A stretch of 36,110 nt of DNA, taken from assembly GCA_964459305.1 (NCBI GenBank), contig CAYWNA010000125.1:1-36110 (forward strand), in the 5' to 3' direction. Made by a program: the position numbers and the translations under genes. A model generated the notes under the pieces. That model was not told the origin of the DNA. It ran no database searches and worked only from the letters and a program-made list of their open reading frames with translations. The stretch comes from CAYWNA01 sp964459305. GTDB lineage: Bacteria; Planctomycetota; Planctomycetia; Pirellulales; Pirellulaceae. The number at the start of each line of letters is the position of its first letter. Positions within the stretch are counted from its first letter, which is position 1. Of the stretch, positions 26,011-34,595 are shown piece after piece.

Positions 26011-27992
26011 CTAACCGCTGGCGTAGCGCTTATACATTGTGCTTCCTTTTGCAGTGAGCTTCGTGGAGAGAACTCGCCAACTGCGTCGGTAAGACTTTTG
26101 AAGAGTCTCTCCCACGAAGTATTTGCAGCTGAAGTTAGCCACAAGCTCCACATAGCTCCGCTGACAGTTTCTGCAAGGGAACAGAATCAACTCGCCGTCA
26201 TCCCCCGGCAACATTTCCATGATGCCGGGCACCGCGTCTCGTTTCTTCTGCTCGACGGTCAAGACCATCGCCCTCATGGATCCCAATCGCATCTTTTTCA
26301 AGGGTTTGGGCTGCATGTAGTCCCTACAGCGTTCGCAGAACTTCGCCTCTCTCACGGCTTTGACGGCCGCGATTGCCGAGCAAACAATGGCAACGGGAGC
26401 CATCACCGCCACAACAGCGATGTCGAACCCACGGGAAAGCGTACCGCCATAAACACCCCAGGCAACGGCGTATCCCATTATCGAGGCCACGCCCGCGAAT
26501 ATGACGGCAGCAGCGATGTTTCGATTTTGGGCCGTTCGTCCGATTCGGCTGATGGCCCAGCCGCAGAGCCAACCTGCGCCCATGGCTGTTGCCAGGCCCA
26601 CAAGGAACATGATGGTACTTGCTGGAAACACCACACACACCATCGCTGGCGTGGAAATCGCATCCTCCGATCCATCGGTGTTTAGCATCAACAACGCGAC
26701 CTTAGTGAGCACCAACGCCACCGGTGCAATGACAATTGCCTCGGCCAGCGCCGCGGCGAGACTTCCGACGGACATCCACGCCATGGCTTCCAGTGAGAAG
26801 GCGCCGCTCGGTCGATATGCCGAAGCCGCCTTTGGAAGTGCTTGCTGCCAAGCCGTCAATGATGCCTTTGCCGCGCGCTGGTTCCCGTACACCATGCCCC
26901 GGTGATCCTCTTCCAGGTCGATCTTATTCGCACGCGCAAATGCCAAGGCGAGCTTGTAGGATGCGGTTGCATCTTGTTCGGTTGTCTTTCGAGCAGTCGG
27001 TTGCTCGGGTTGATCGGGCTGCCCGGGCGATTGGCGAGCTGTCGGCAGGACCGGCTCTGATTCAGGAGTCTGTCCGATTTCAAAAGATCGGCGGAGTTCG
27101 GTGTCGTATCGTCTCTTGCCTTCTGGGGAAAGCAAAGCGGCACCTGTCTGCCGGAGTTGATCGTCCAGGCGTTGTGCTTCCGGCGAACGATCGCAAGTAA
27201 GCAAGTCCAGCAGCTTCAGCGACTGATCCTGAAGAGCGTAGAGGATGCGTTTTCGGTCTTCCTCGAATGGTTCCAGGCCGCTAGTTGATAGCCGTTGGGG
27301 TTGGTCAGATTTTCCGGAAGCCCGAGCATCGTGTGGTAAGGATTACTAGCGTCGATACCCGATGCCACCGGCTCCCGTTCCGCCGGTCGCACGGATTCCG
27401 GGTCTGGCAGGCCCAATTCGATGCGCAACGCTCTATCGTATCGAGTCCGTTTGACATCGGATCGCAGGATTTCATACGCTTCGTTGACTTCCTCAAGAAG
27501 TCGCTCCGCATCGTCGAAGAAGGGGCTGTCGGGTGACAACTCCAAGCCGACGAGTCGAAACCTGCATTCGGTCAGGGCATCATCAATCCTGTTGCCATCT
27601 TTCTCAAACGGCTGCACACCTAACAATACATAATAGTTGGGCTCCGTAATCTCCTCCGGCAAGCCCAGTAATTCGTGGTACAGGTTCTTTGGCTCTTCTC
27701 GGAGCCCGAGCTTCTCTCGGAGTGCCTCGTCATATTCCTGCTTCGCGTCGGAGTCCAAGAGCTCGTCGCGAGCATCGACCACCTCGTCCATGAGGCGTTT
27801 CGCGTCGGCATAGTACTCAGAAAGCCGCCAGTTGTAGGCAGCATCATACTGAGTCTGTGCCGCCTGTCGAATCGCCTGTTCGTCGTCCTCAAAAAGCTGC
27901 AAACCCAGCAGTTCGTAGTGATCCGGTTCAGTGACGGCTGAATCGAGTCCCAGAATTGTGTGGTACGGATTTAGTACGACGTTATCAGCCAT
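26011..27992 (-). pseudogene. J-like-repeat membrane protein with zinc ribbon, frameshifted
   Basis: Reading from ATG 27992, three repeats open with NPYHTILGL, NLYHELLGL and NPYHTMLGL; each continues with a J-like helix (HYELLGLQLFEDD) and an end like AYEILRSDVKRTRYDRAL. None has the HPD tripeptide that stimulates Hsp70, so they are degenerate J domains of a planctomycete type. In the third repeat, after NPNGYQL (near 27285), the frame shifts; adding one base restores GLEPFEEDRKRILYALQ and joins it to the frame ending at 26011. That part holds a Pro/Gln linker, four transmembrane helices, and a zinc-ribbon pair FCERCRDY / PCRNCQRSY. Intact, the protein would be about 660 residues. The shift may be a real mutation, a sequencing error or, less likely, recoding. 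Confidence 0.75.
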
Positions 27993-28295
27993 GGATGGAA
28001 ACTTGACGATCCAGAGTTGTCTTCGAGCGCCGATCGCTGGCGAAGAGCCTTGAAACTCGGTCCTCACTCACACTAGAACAAAAATGCCAGCAACTGCTTG
28101 GCCATCTGACGGCGTTCTCGATCTGTAGTCGGATTCGGAAAAATTCAGGGTAGTTCGCATCAGCTAATCACGGTCCGAATTCTCTCGAATCCGGCTACGA
28201 CTCGGCATACACGTTACAAATGTTATGGGCCTTGAGCATGCGAAGCAAACGGAGTTTGTCCTAGCCTTTTCAACTTTGCCAATCCCGTTGCGCCG
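27993..28295. other. Gene-free stretch
   Basis: No gene seen. It separates the propeller protein from the J-like protein and may hold a promoter for the latter, so the minus-strand array may be more than one transcription unit. Confidence 0.4.
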
Positions 28296-29267
28296 TCACC
28301 ACGAAGCCAACCTCATAGCGGCATCTTGCGAAATCGCGGCCACAACGCGAATAGCATCAAATCCAATTGGAGTGGAAACGTGCTGCCAACTCGCCGAATG
28401 TTGCTCGAGATTCCACAGACCGTTCGTGAGGGATGCTGCCCAAATCGTGCCCCGCAAATCCTCACAGATCGAACCAATCATTCCTCCCTCTGGGAGCCCT
28501 TGCCGCCCAGTGACTTGGCTGGTGAGGTTGTCGATCTGGATGATTCCGCCGCCCCATGTCCCAACCCAGATCCGCCCCAATCGATCAACGAGGGTTGCCT
28601 CAGGTGTAGCTTGAGGCAAACCGTCCTCCGAACTCATGCGAGTTAGTTCTAGATCAGGGTGCACGACCCATAGTCCGCCCATAATCCCTAGGAATAGTCG
28701 CCCGCTGGAGTCCCCGGCAATTGATTTCACGTTCAGCCCGGCCAAGTGATCGACGATGCTCGCCTGAACGAACCGGTTGTCCATAAGAATGGAAATCCCG
28801 CGACTGGATCCGATCCAGAGGCGGCGTTTGCCATCCTCGGCAAAACCGTTTACGTCGTGGTGGCACAGCCCTTGTTGAACCGTCACCCTGTGCCAACGTT
28901 CCAGGTCGAACCACGCAACGTGATCACCGCACGAACTCACCCACACTCGATCGGAGAAGTCCTCGTAGATCTGCGAGATCGGCCTGCGCGGAACGCCGTG
29001 TGCCGGTCCAAACTCTTTGATGGTTGTCCGGTCCACGCACGCCACCCCACCCTGTCCGCCGATCCAACAACGCGCGCGGCTGTCAACACAAGCGCAGCGC
29101 AAAACCGAGGGAACGTGAGTCGACAAATCGATCCTATGCCAGCGGCCGGAGACGTTTACCGCCGCTGCACCGAGATCCGTCGCAATAAGTATCGCGCCTT
29201 GCATTGACACACCGAAGAATGGTCCTTCAACGAGCTTCTCCAACGACTGGGTGCGCCGGCGAAGCAC
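28296..29267 (-). CDS. Reg_prop-type beta-propeller protein, probably N-truncated
   Basis: About 323 residues of ligand-sensor propeller repeats as found at the N-terminus of hybrid two-component regulators. Blade motifs recur about every 40 residues: CWIGGQGGVACVD, RVWVSSCGDHVAWFD, RLWIGSSRGISILMD, RIWVGTWGGGIIQID and TIWAASLTNGLWNLE. There is no signal peptide, transmembrane segment or kinase/regulator domain. The frame starts at a GTG three codons after an in-frame TAA, without a good ribosome binding site, and the first blade looks incomplete, so the 5' end may be lost. A propeller of seven blades needs roughly this length or slightly more. It lies 213 bp downstream of the PP2C gene. Confidence 0.65.
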   Translation of the reverse strand: MLRRRTQSLEKLVEGPFFGVSMQGAILIATDLGAAAVNVSGRWHRIDLSTHVPSVLRCACVDSRARCWIGGQGGVACVDRTTIKEFGPAHGVPRRPISQIYEDFSDRVWVSSCGDHVAWFDLERWHRVTVQQGLCHHDVNGFAEDGKRRLWIGSSRGISILMDNRFVQASIVDHLAGLNVKSIAGDSSGRLFLGIMGGLWVVHPDLELTRMSSEDGLPQATPEATLVDRLGRIWVGTWGGGIIQIDNLTSQVTGRQGLPEGGMIGSICEDLRGTIWAASLTNGLWNLEQHSASWQHVSTPIGFDAIRVVAAISQDAAMRLASW

Positions 29268-29480
29268 GATCCATTATGGCCGAACTCAAATGGATGGACA
29301 ACCAGATTAGAATGGCGGGAGCAAGTGGCGTGTACACCGTTGACAAAGTCTGTCAGCAATTGCACTGTGCGTTTTGCTTCGAACTCAGCTCACAAACAAC
29401 TTGTGGCGCAGGCGTCCCGTCTGCTCTGAGCCACCAGTACGGTCGCACCCAAAATGACGGAGGTGTTCTTGAGGCATTCC

Positions 29481-30218
29481 TTAGAAGCCGACAACGACGG
29501 CCGTGATATTGTCCCGACCGCCAGCGGCATTGGCTCGGTCAATCAATGCCTCGCACGCCTTCTCCGGATCATCCTCTTTAGAGAGAGTGCTTTCCATTAC
29601 CTCTACGTCGAGCATGTTACTGAGCCCGTCGGTGCAAAGAAGCAGCCGATCTGCCGGACGGAGATCCAAGACTTGAGTATCAGGCGTAGCGTCCCCTTCG
29701 ATGCCGACACATCGCGTCAATTGACCGGCGGCAGGATGCGATTTGGCGTCTTGCTCCGAAATGTCGCCGGCGGCGATCAGCAATTGGACCAAGGTATGGT
29801 CCCGGGTCAACTGGCGCAGTCGCCCCTCGCGCAATAGATAAGCTCGGCTGTCTCCCAAGTGGGCGACCAGCGCCTGCATTTCACGCACGAGTGCGAAAAC
29901 GACCGTCGCGCCCATGCCGTCCAGGCCGGGTTGCCCTTGCGTTTCCGCCCGCATTGTTCGGCTGAGCCGCGCCACACGGCGGGCAACTTCCTTGGCCAAT
30001 CGAGGATCCTCCAGCCGTGTGTATTCTCCAATCGCCTTCTGTACCTGTCGCGGCAACTCTTCGATAACGGCCTGTGCGGCTATGTCCCCGCCGAAATGTC
30101 CTCCCACACCGTCGGAAACGACAAAAAGCCGCTGCTCCGGATCGACGATCCAGCGATCCTGGTTAGCCGATCGAACACGGCCAACATCGCTCTGTCCAGC
30201 CCATTTCAGATTCTGCAT
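29481..30218 (-). CDS. PP2C-family Ser/Thr protein phosphatase
   Basis: A 245-residue PPM/PP2C phosphatase that removes phosphate from Ser/Thr with two metal ions. Metal-binding aspartates are all in place: Asp21 (ANQDRW), Asp36 (SDGVGG), Asp197 (CTDGLS) and Asp236 (GGRDNIT). LGDSRAYLL is the central strand motif. No transmembrane segment, so it is the short soluble (PrpC/PstP catalytic-like) form. It follows the FHA-kinase by 30 bp on the same strand, the standard kinase-phosphatase operon arrangement, and is expected to reverse phosphorylation by kinases of this cluster. Confidence 0.93.
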   Translation of the reverse strand: MQNLKWAGQSDVGRVRSANQDRWIVDPEQRLFVVSDGVGGHFGGDIAAQAVIEELPRQVQKAIGEYTRLEDPRLAKEVARRVARLSRTMRAETQGQPGLDGMGATVVFALVREMQALVAHLGDSRAYLLREGRLRQLTRDHTLVQLLIAAGDISEQDAKSHPAAGQLTRCVGIEGDATPDTQVLDLRPADRLLLCTDGLSNMLDVEVMESTLSKEDDPEKACEALIDRANAAGGRDNITAVVVGF

Positions 30219-30248
30219 GAGCCCGGTCCTATCGCAGGCGCGCCATGT

Positions 30249-31658
30249 CTATTTCTTGCGCAGCGCTTGTTGCAGGGCGATTCTCATTTCCGACGCGTCC
30301 TGATATCGCTTCATCGTGTCACTCAAGAGCGCGCGGTCGATCACATCGGCCAGTGGTTTCGGAACGCTGGCATCCCGTTGACGGATGGGGATTGCCTCGT
30401 CGCGGAGGATGACCTCCATGGGATCGCGGTTGCGCGGGAAGTCCAACGGATACTTGCCCGTGAGTACCTGATAGAATGTTGCCGCCATACTCCAGACGTC
30501 GCTGACCGGCTGAACATACTTGAAATTCGTCAACTGTTCCCGGGGCATGTAGTGGAAAGTGCCACCTGCTGTGCCGGTCGCCGTCATGCCGGAAAGGCCC
30601 GCGGTTTCGAAACTCTTGGCGAGGCCGAAATCCGTCAGCTTTGCTTTGACCTGCCCTTCATGCTTGTGCAGTAGAATGTTCTGCGGCTTCAGGTCACGGT
30701 GCACAAACTTGTTCTTGTGGGCGTAGACAAGGCCGGCCAGGCATTGGATCATGAGCGGGCCAGCCGTTTTCAGCGTCAATTTGCCTCGTCGCTTCAACAG
30801 ACCATCCAGACATCCCTGGTTGCAGAATTCCATCACGCAGTAAAACGCGCCACCCGACATTTTTCGTGCTCTTTCGTTTACGGCCACCTTGGCCAACATC
30901 AGCTTGATCGCTACCACCTTTCCGCCGCGCTTGCTCCGAGCCCGGTAAACGACCCCCATTCCTCCCTTCCCCAATTCGCCGTCGATTATGTAGCCTTCGA
31001 CATCGGGCTTCCCCTCGTCGCGATGTCGTGCTGCATGCAACAACTTCTGAATGCCCCCGGCGTCGGACACAAGCTCGCCACGGCAGGACTCGCACACGTA
31101 TTCGCCCTGCCGCTGGCCACCGATCTCGGATGTCACGTCCTTGCCACAGCGGTCGCAGCACGGTGGGGTCGGCGGGCTCTGGATGACAGGTTGCGTTTCC
31201 TCGACGACTTGGCAGTTCGCACACACTAAGTTTTCGTCCGCGCCGTCGCCCTGCCCCGCTTTTTCGTCTGGAATCTCGGTTCCACACGCAGAACAGATCG
31301 CTGGAGCTTCTACCGTGACAGCAATCGAAGTATTGCCGACCGTGATGCGATCGCCGCCCTTCAAATCGCAATACGGAAACTCGCGACCGGCCACATCCTG
31401 CGGCGTCTGGTCGGCCGATCTTCCGCCGTACTTCACGTCATTAACAACCGTACCGTTTAGACTGCCCAAGTCGCGTACCCTGGCATCCGGTGGATTCACC
31501 TCCAGGATGAAATGGTGACGCGAAACGCATCCGTCCTTGGGTAGGCCAATCTGGCAATCCGCGGTGCGACCAAAAAGAAGCGTGTCATGTTCCTCGAAAG
31601 TGAACACTTTCCCTTGAATCGGCCCGGAGGTCACTTCGAGCAATACTCTTGCCGGCAC
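30249..31658 (-). CDS. FHA / zinc-ribbon / Ser-Thr kinase lacking the alpha-C segment
   Basis: A 469-residue protein from a GTG start; MPARVLLEVTSG then matches the paralogue's MPATVKLTVTAG, and GAGGAG is correctly spaced. An FHA domain (1-120; GRTADC, VSRHH, SLNGT) binds phosphothreonine. Two zinc ribbons follow (122-152, CxxC/CxxC; 168-193). The kinase domain (222-469) has GELGKGGMGVVY, Lys252 in VAIK, HRDLKPQN (Asp322), DFG (Asp343) and a Thr-rich activation loop. Between ARKM (267) and GGAFYCVMEFC (269) about 24 residues present in the paralogue are missing. These are the alpha-C helix with its conserved Glu and strand beta-4, including the usual HPNIV. The deletion is in frame. The lesion should disable or strongly alter the kinase. 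It heads the minus-strand array. Confidence 0.88.
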   Translation of the reverse strand: MPARVLLEVTSGPIQGKVFTFEEHDTLLFGRTADCQIGLPKDGCVSRHHFILEVNPPDARVRDLGSLNGTVVNDVKYGGRSADQTPQDVAGREFPYCDLKGGDRITVGNTSIAVTVEAPAICSACGTEIPDEKAGQGDGADENLVCANCQVVEETQPVIQSPPTPPCCDRCGKDVTSEIGGQRQGEYVCESCRGELVSDAGGIQKLLHAARHRDEGKPDVEGYIIDGELGKGGMGVVYRARSKRGGKVVAIKLMLAKVAVNERARKMSGGAFYCVMEFCNQGCLDGLLKRRGKLTLKTAGPLMIQCLAGLVYAHKNKFVHRDLKPQNILLHKHEGQVKAKLTDFGLAKSFETAGLSGMTATGTAGGTFHYMPREQLTNFKYVQPVSDVWSMAATFYQVLTGKYPLDFPRNRDPMEVILRDEAIPIRQRDASVPKPLADVIDRALLSDTMKRYQDASEMRIALQQALRKK

Positions 31659-31667
31659 GGTTTGCAT

Positions 31668-31673
31668 CTCCTC
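31668..31673 (-). promoter_or_regulatory. Ribosome binding site choosing the GTG start of the FHA-kinase
   Basis: GAGGAG on the minus strand touches an in-frame ATG (31667) too closely to serve it, but is well placed for the GTG at 31658, nine bases on. The paralogue's N-terminus supports the GTG. Confidence 0.65.
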
Positions 31674-31710
31674 TCGCCTCGACGGTGTACACGTCTCTTC
31701 GTTGTTTCTT

Positions 31711-31843
31711 GTAGGGTGGTCCAAGTTCTCGCGGCCCACCGCAATGTGCTTTCCATTCCGGCAGGCTCCATCGTGCGACCAACGCGCGCGTCATTGCCTG
31801 GCGGGCGGTTTTCGGTGGGCCGCGAAGACTTGGCCCACCCTAC
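31711..31843. repeat. Inverted-repeat element between divergent FHA-kinases
   Basis: Two 30-bp arms, GTAGGGTGG... at 31711-31740 and its near-perfect complement ...CCACCCTAC at 31814-31843, differ at three positions and enclose about 73 bp. It resembles the short GTAGGGTGGG-type palindromes that I recall as scattered in planctomycete genomes. It occupies the shared upstream region of the two kinase genes, so it lies where promoters of both should be. Confidence 0.75.
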
Positions 31844-32022
31844 CTAATCGTCACAGGCCGTGTGACTAAACTGGACCTGTGATCGCCCAAACGCTCACAG
31901 GAACAGTCGGCCCTCTGGCCAACGCACAGTATACTCCATCGACGTCCGTTGTGCTGCCTCCACAGGTGACGACCGGTCCTATTTGTCGTAAGATCGTTGC
32001 GTATCTACCGAAGGAGATCTCA

Positions 32023-33549
32023 ATGCCAGCAACAGTGAAACTGACGGTGACTGCGGGAGAGAATGCCGGCGAGGAGTTCGCTTTCGACGAACGCACCACC
32101 TGCATCGTAGGCCGTGGGACGGACTGCCGTCCACGTCTTGTCTCTTCAGAAAAACGCAAAACGATCTCACGCCATCATTGTCTGCTGGACATCCATCCGC
32201 CCGACATTTGTATTCGCGATTTCGGCAGCCGCAACGGGACCTATGTAAACGACGAATTGATCGGCAAACGCGACAAGCACCAAACGGCCGAGGAGGCGGC
32301 ACAGTCGGCGTTCCCCGAGAAGGATCTCAACGACGGCGATGAGATCCGCATTCAAGACACCGTTTTTCGCGTGGCCGTCCATGTCCCCGCCGCCTGTTCT
32401 TCATGCTCGGCGGAGATCCTGGCCTGGGACCTCGAACTGGCACAAGTCGCACCAGGATCGTACCAGTGTCAAGAGTGTCGTCTGCGTCCCAAGAATGCGC
32501 CCATAGCCTTGCCAATGGGCCCGCCGCAAAAGGTGTGCTCGTGTTGCGGCAGAGACGTCTCGGACGAAATCGGCGAAAATCGTCACGGCCAGTACGTGTG
32601 CACGACATGCCGAGACGATCCCGTGTCGATTGTGCAGTCGCTGGTCGATTCGGCGCAAAGTGGCTCCGAGCAACTAGCGGCCATCCAGGGATACACGATC
32701 CTCCGCGAACTCGAACGCAGCGACATGGGAGCCGTGTGCCTGGCCCGCAATGATCGAACCGGCCAGGAGGTGGCCCTGAAGATCCTGGTTCCCGAGGTGG
32801 CCGCCGATCGGCGGATGGTCGAGCGGTTTACGCGTGAAGCGACGAACATGGTCGCGCTGAAACATCCGAACATCGTCGAATTCCATTGTTTCGGTTCCGC
32901 TCAAGGCACCTTTTTCTTTTCCCTGGAGTACTGCGCCGGCGGCACGGTGGAAGAGCTGATGGCGGCGCGAGGCGGAAAACTCCCGATCGACGAGGCAGGA
33001 GAAATCGCATTGCAGGCGTTGGAGGGACTGGATTACGCCCACAACGTTGAACTCCCGCACGTCGAGTTGGCCGACGGATCGATCGGCAAAGGCCAAGGGA
33101 TCATCCACCGCAACATCAGCCCCAAGAACCTATTCTTGAATTCACGCGATACGCCGCGTGTCGTGAAGATCGGCGATTACAGTCTTTCGAAAGCCTTCGA
33201 CATGGCCGGACTGGGCGGCTGCACGCGCACGGGCATGACGTTTGCGAAGCCGCTTTTCGTGCCACGCCAGCAAGTCATCGATTTCCGGTACACCCAACCG
33301 GACGCCGACGTGTGGGCAGTGGCAGCCAGCTTGTACAACATGATCACCGGCCACACACCACGAGACTTCCCCCGCGGCAAAGACCCGTGGCAAGTCGTCC
33401 TGAACACATCGCCCGTGATCATCCGCGCTCGGGACCGCACGATTTCCGAACGATTGGCACAAGTGATGGACTACGCACTGGACGACAGCAAGGAGCTGCC
33501 CTTCAAGACCGCTGCAGAGTTCAAGAATGCGTTGGCGGAGTCCTTGTAG
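32023..33549 (+). CDS. FHA / zinc-ribbon pseudokinase (catalytic Asp replaced)
   Basis: A 508-residue paralogue of the divergent FHA-kinase; AAGGAGAT precedes the ATG at 32023. The FHA domain (1-120) has GRGTDC, ISRHH and SRNGT. Zinc-ribbon cysteines occur at 125-152 and 172-196. In the kinase domain (about 222-508) Lys253 (EVALKIL) and Glu272 remain, but the glycine loop is degraded (ELERSDMGAV). The catalytic loop reads HRNISPKN: Asn364 for the catalytic Asp and Ser for the conserved Lys. The metal-binding motif is DYS (Asp385) instead of DFG. The loop before it carries an insertion (about 343-358). It is probably a pseudokinase that still binds phosphothreonine partners through FHA, perhaps regulating its neighbour. 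Confidence 0.9.
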   Translation: MPATVKLTVTAGENAGEEFAFDERTTCIVGRGTDCRPRLVSSEKRKTISRHHCLLDIHPPDICIRDFGSRNGTYVNDELIGKRDKHQTAEEAAQSAFPEKDLNDGDEIRIQDTVFRVAVHVPAACSSCSAEILAWDLELAQVAPGSYQCQECRLRPKNAPIALPMGPPQKVCSCCGRDVSDEIGENRHGQYVCTTCRDDPVSIVQSLVDSAQSGSEQLAAIQGYTILRELERSDMGAVCLARNDRTGQEVALKILVPEVAADRRMVERFTREATNMVALKHPNIVEFHCFGSAQGTFFFSLEYCAGGTVEELMAARGGKLPIDEAGEIALQALEGLDYAHNVELPHVELADGSIGKGQGIIHRNISPKNLFLNSRDTPRVVKIGDYSLSKAFDMAGLGGCTRTGMTFAKPLFVPRQQVIDFRYTQPDADVWAVAASLYNMITGHTPRDFPRGKDPWQVVLNTSPVIIRARDRTISERLAQVMDYALDDSKELPFKTAAEFKNALAESL

Positions 33550-33558
33550 GAGTTCTTT

Positions 33559-33780
33559 CGCCCCTGCCGGGGCTGGTTGGCGGAGATTGGCAACCTCTTT
33601 CCCACGGTTCACACCGTGGGCTATTCTCTGAACGCCGCTACCGCGGCTGAGGACCGCCGCCGATGCCGCTGGGGGCTATCTCCGGTGCCGAAGCCGCGGT
33701 AGCGGCGCGCAGAGAATAGCCCATGCCGTGAGGCATGGGACGCGAGTTCGAAAAACGCAGCGCCAGCCCCGGAAGGGGCG
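33559..33780. repeat. Palindromic repeat copy A (full)
   Basis: About 220 bp, imperfectly palindromic. Left arm elements and their exact or near complements on the right: CGCCCCTGCCGGGGCTGG with the end at 33780; GGGCTATTCTCTG (33618-33630) with 33710-33722; GCCGCTACCGCGGCT (33634-33648) with 33692-33706. Each arm also has its own small hairpin, CCCACGGT/ACCGTGGG at 33601-33620 and CCCATGCC/GGCATGGG at 33720-33739. It lies between the pseudokinase stop and the transposase stop. Confidence 0.85.
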
Positions 33781-33829
33781 ACAGAAGCCGGCTTCGTCCC
33801 GGATCCGGTTTTCCCCGCACCTGCAGATT

Positions 33830-34282
33830 TCAATCCAACACGAAACGATCATCGTATTCGAGGCCGTGTTTCTTCAACAGCGCGATGAACTCTTCGGCGA
33901 ACGTCATCGTTCGGTGGTGCTCTTTCTGGCACTCGATGTAACGTTTGACGTCTTCCAGGTTGGATTGGCTGACGGAAAACACTCCGTAACCGCTCTGCCA
34001 GGCGAAATGGCCACGCTCCGGCCATTCCTCATGCACCCATCGCGACGAATTGGCCTTGATCTTGGCAATCGTATCGGCCGGGGCCATCTTCGGGCGCAGC
34101 GATGCGAGGATATGCACATGATCCTCGACGCCGCCAATCGCCAGCGCCACGCCCTCAAGATGCCGGACGATCCCGCCGAGATAAGCGTGCAATCGTGGTT
34201 CTAACTCGGCATCAATCCGTCGTTTCCGATGCTTGGTGCTGAACACGATATGATAGTAGAGTTGTGCATAACTGTGGGCCAT
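33830..34282 (-). CDS. Y1 HUH transposase, IS200/IS605 TnpA-like (REP-associated)
   Basis: A complete 150-residue single-strand transposase of the Y1_Tnp family, which cuts and joins ssDNA at hairpins. The start is the ATG at 34282 (MAHSYAQLYYHIVF), with a GAGG sequence upstream. The HUH motif is DHVHIL with His55 and His57; the nucleophile is Tyr115 in RYIECQKEHH. Length equals that of TnpA. No accompanying TnpB-type gene exists. It is flanked by three copies of a multi-stem palindromic repeat, the arrangement of REP-associated transposases (RAYTs) and their target repeats. All key residues are intact, so it may be active. Confidence 0.9.
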   Translation of the reverse strand: MAHSYAQLYYHIVFSTKHRKRRIDAELEPRLHAYLGGIVRHLEGVALAIGGVEDHVHILASLRPKMAPADTIAKIKANSSRWVHEEWPERGHFAWQSGYGVFSVSQSNLEDVKRYIECQKEHHRTMTFAEEFIALLKKHGLEYDDRFVLD

Positions 34283-34383
34283 GATTGTGCCTCGCCATTC
34301 CTCGGATGTAAGCACCAAGCCGTCCCAGAGGCCATTTGACCCGATCCGGCCATTGCTGTCATCCGGAGAGCATAGCCTTTGCC

Positions 34384-34473
34384 AAAGCCGCGGCAGCGGC
34401 GCGCAGAGCATAGCCCATGCCGTGAGGCATGGGACACGAGGCCAGAACGCAACGCCAGCCCCGGTAGGGGCGG
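34384..34473. repeat. Palindromic repeat copy B (right half only)
   Basis: About 90 bp equal to the right arm of copies A and C: AAAGCCGCGGCAGCGGC, the ATAGCCCATGCCGTGAGGCA hairpin and the GCCAGCCCCGGTAGGGGCGG end. The left arm is absent. It lies about 100 bp upstream of the transposase start, in the likely promoter or left-end position of the element. Confidence 0.85.
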
Positions 34474-34595
34474 CAGAGGTACGACGGTGGTCGTATCGGG
34501 AACACATAGGACCATTCGTGGGACATCCACGGTCTCCGCGCCGCTCGTGAATGACGCATTGGGGCGAAATCACGAAATTGAGGTTTGCCGTCTGT

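Noticed and set aside
27205..27300. Programmed ribosomal frameshifting in the J-like gene
   Set aside because: No slippery heptamer is visible at the junction (CAACTAGCGGCC); mutation or sequence error is simpler.
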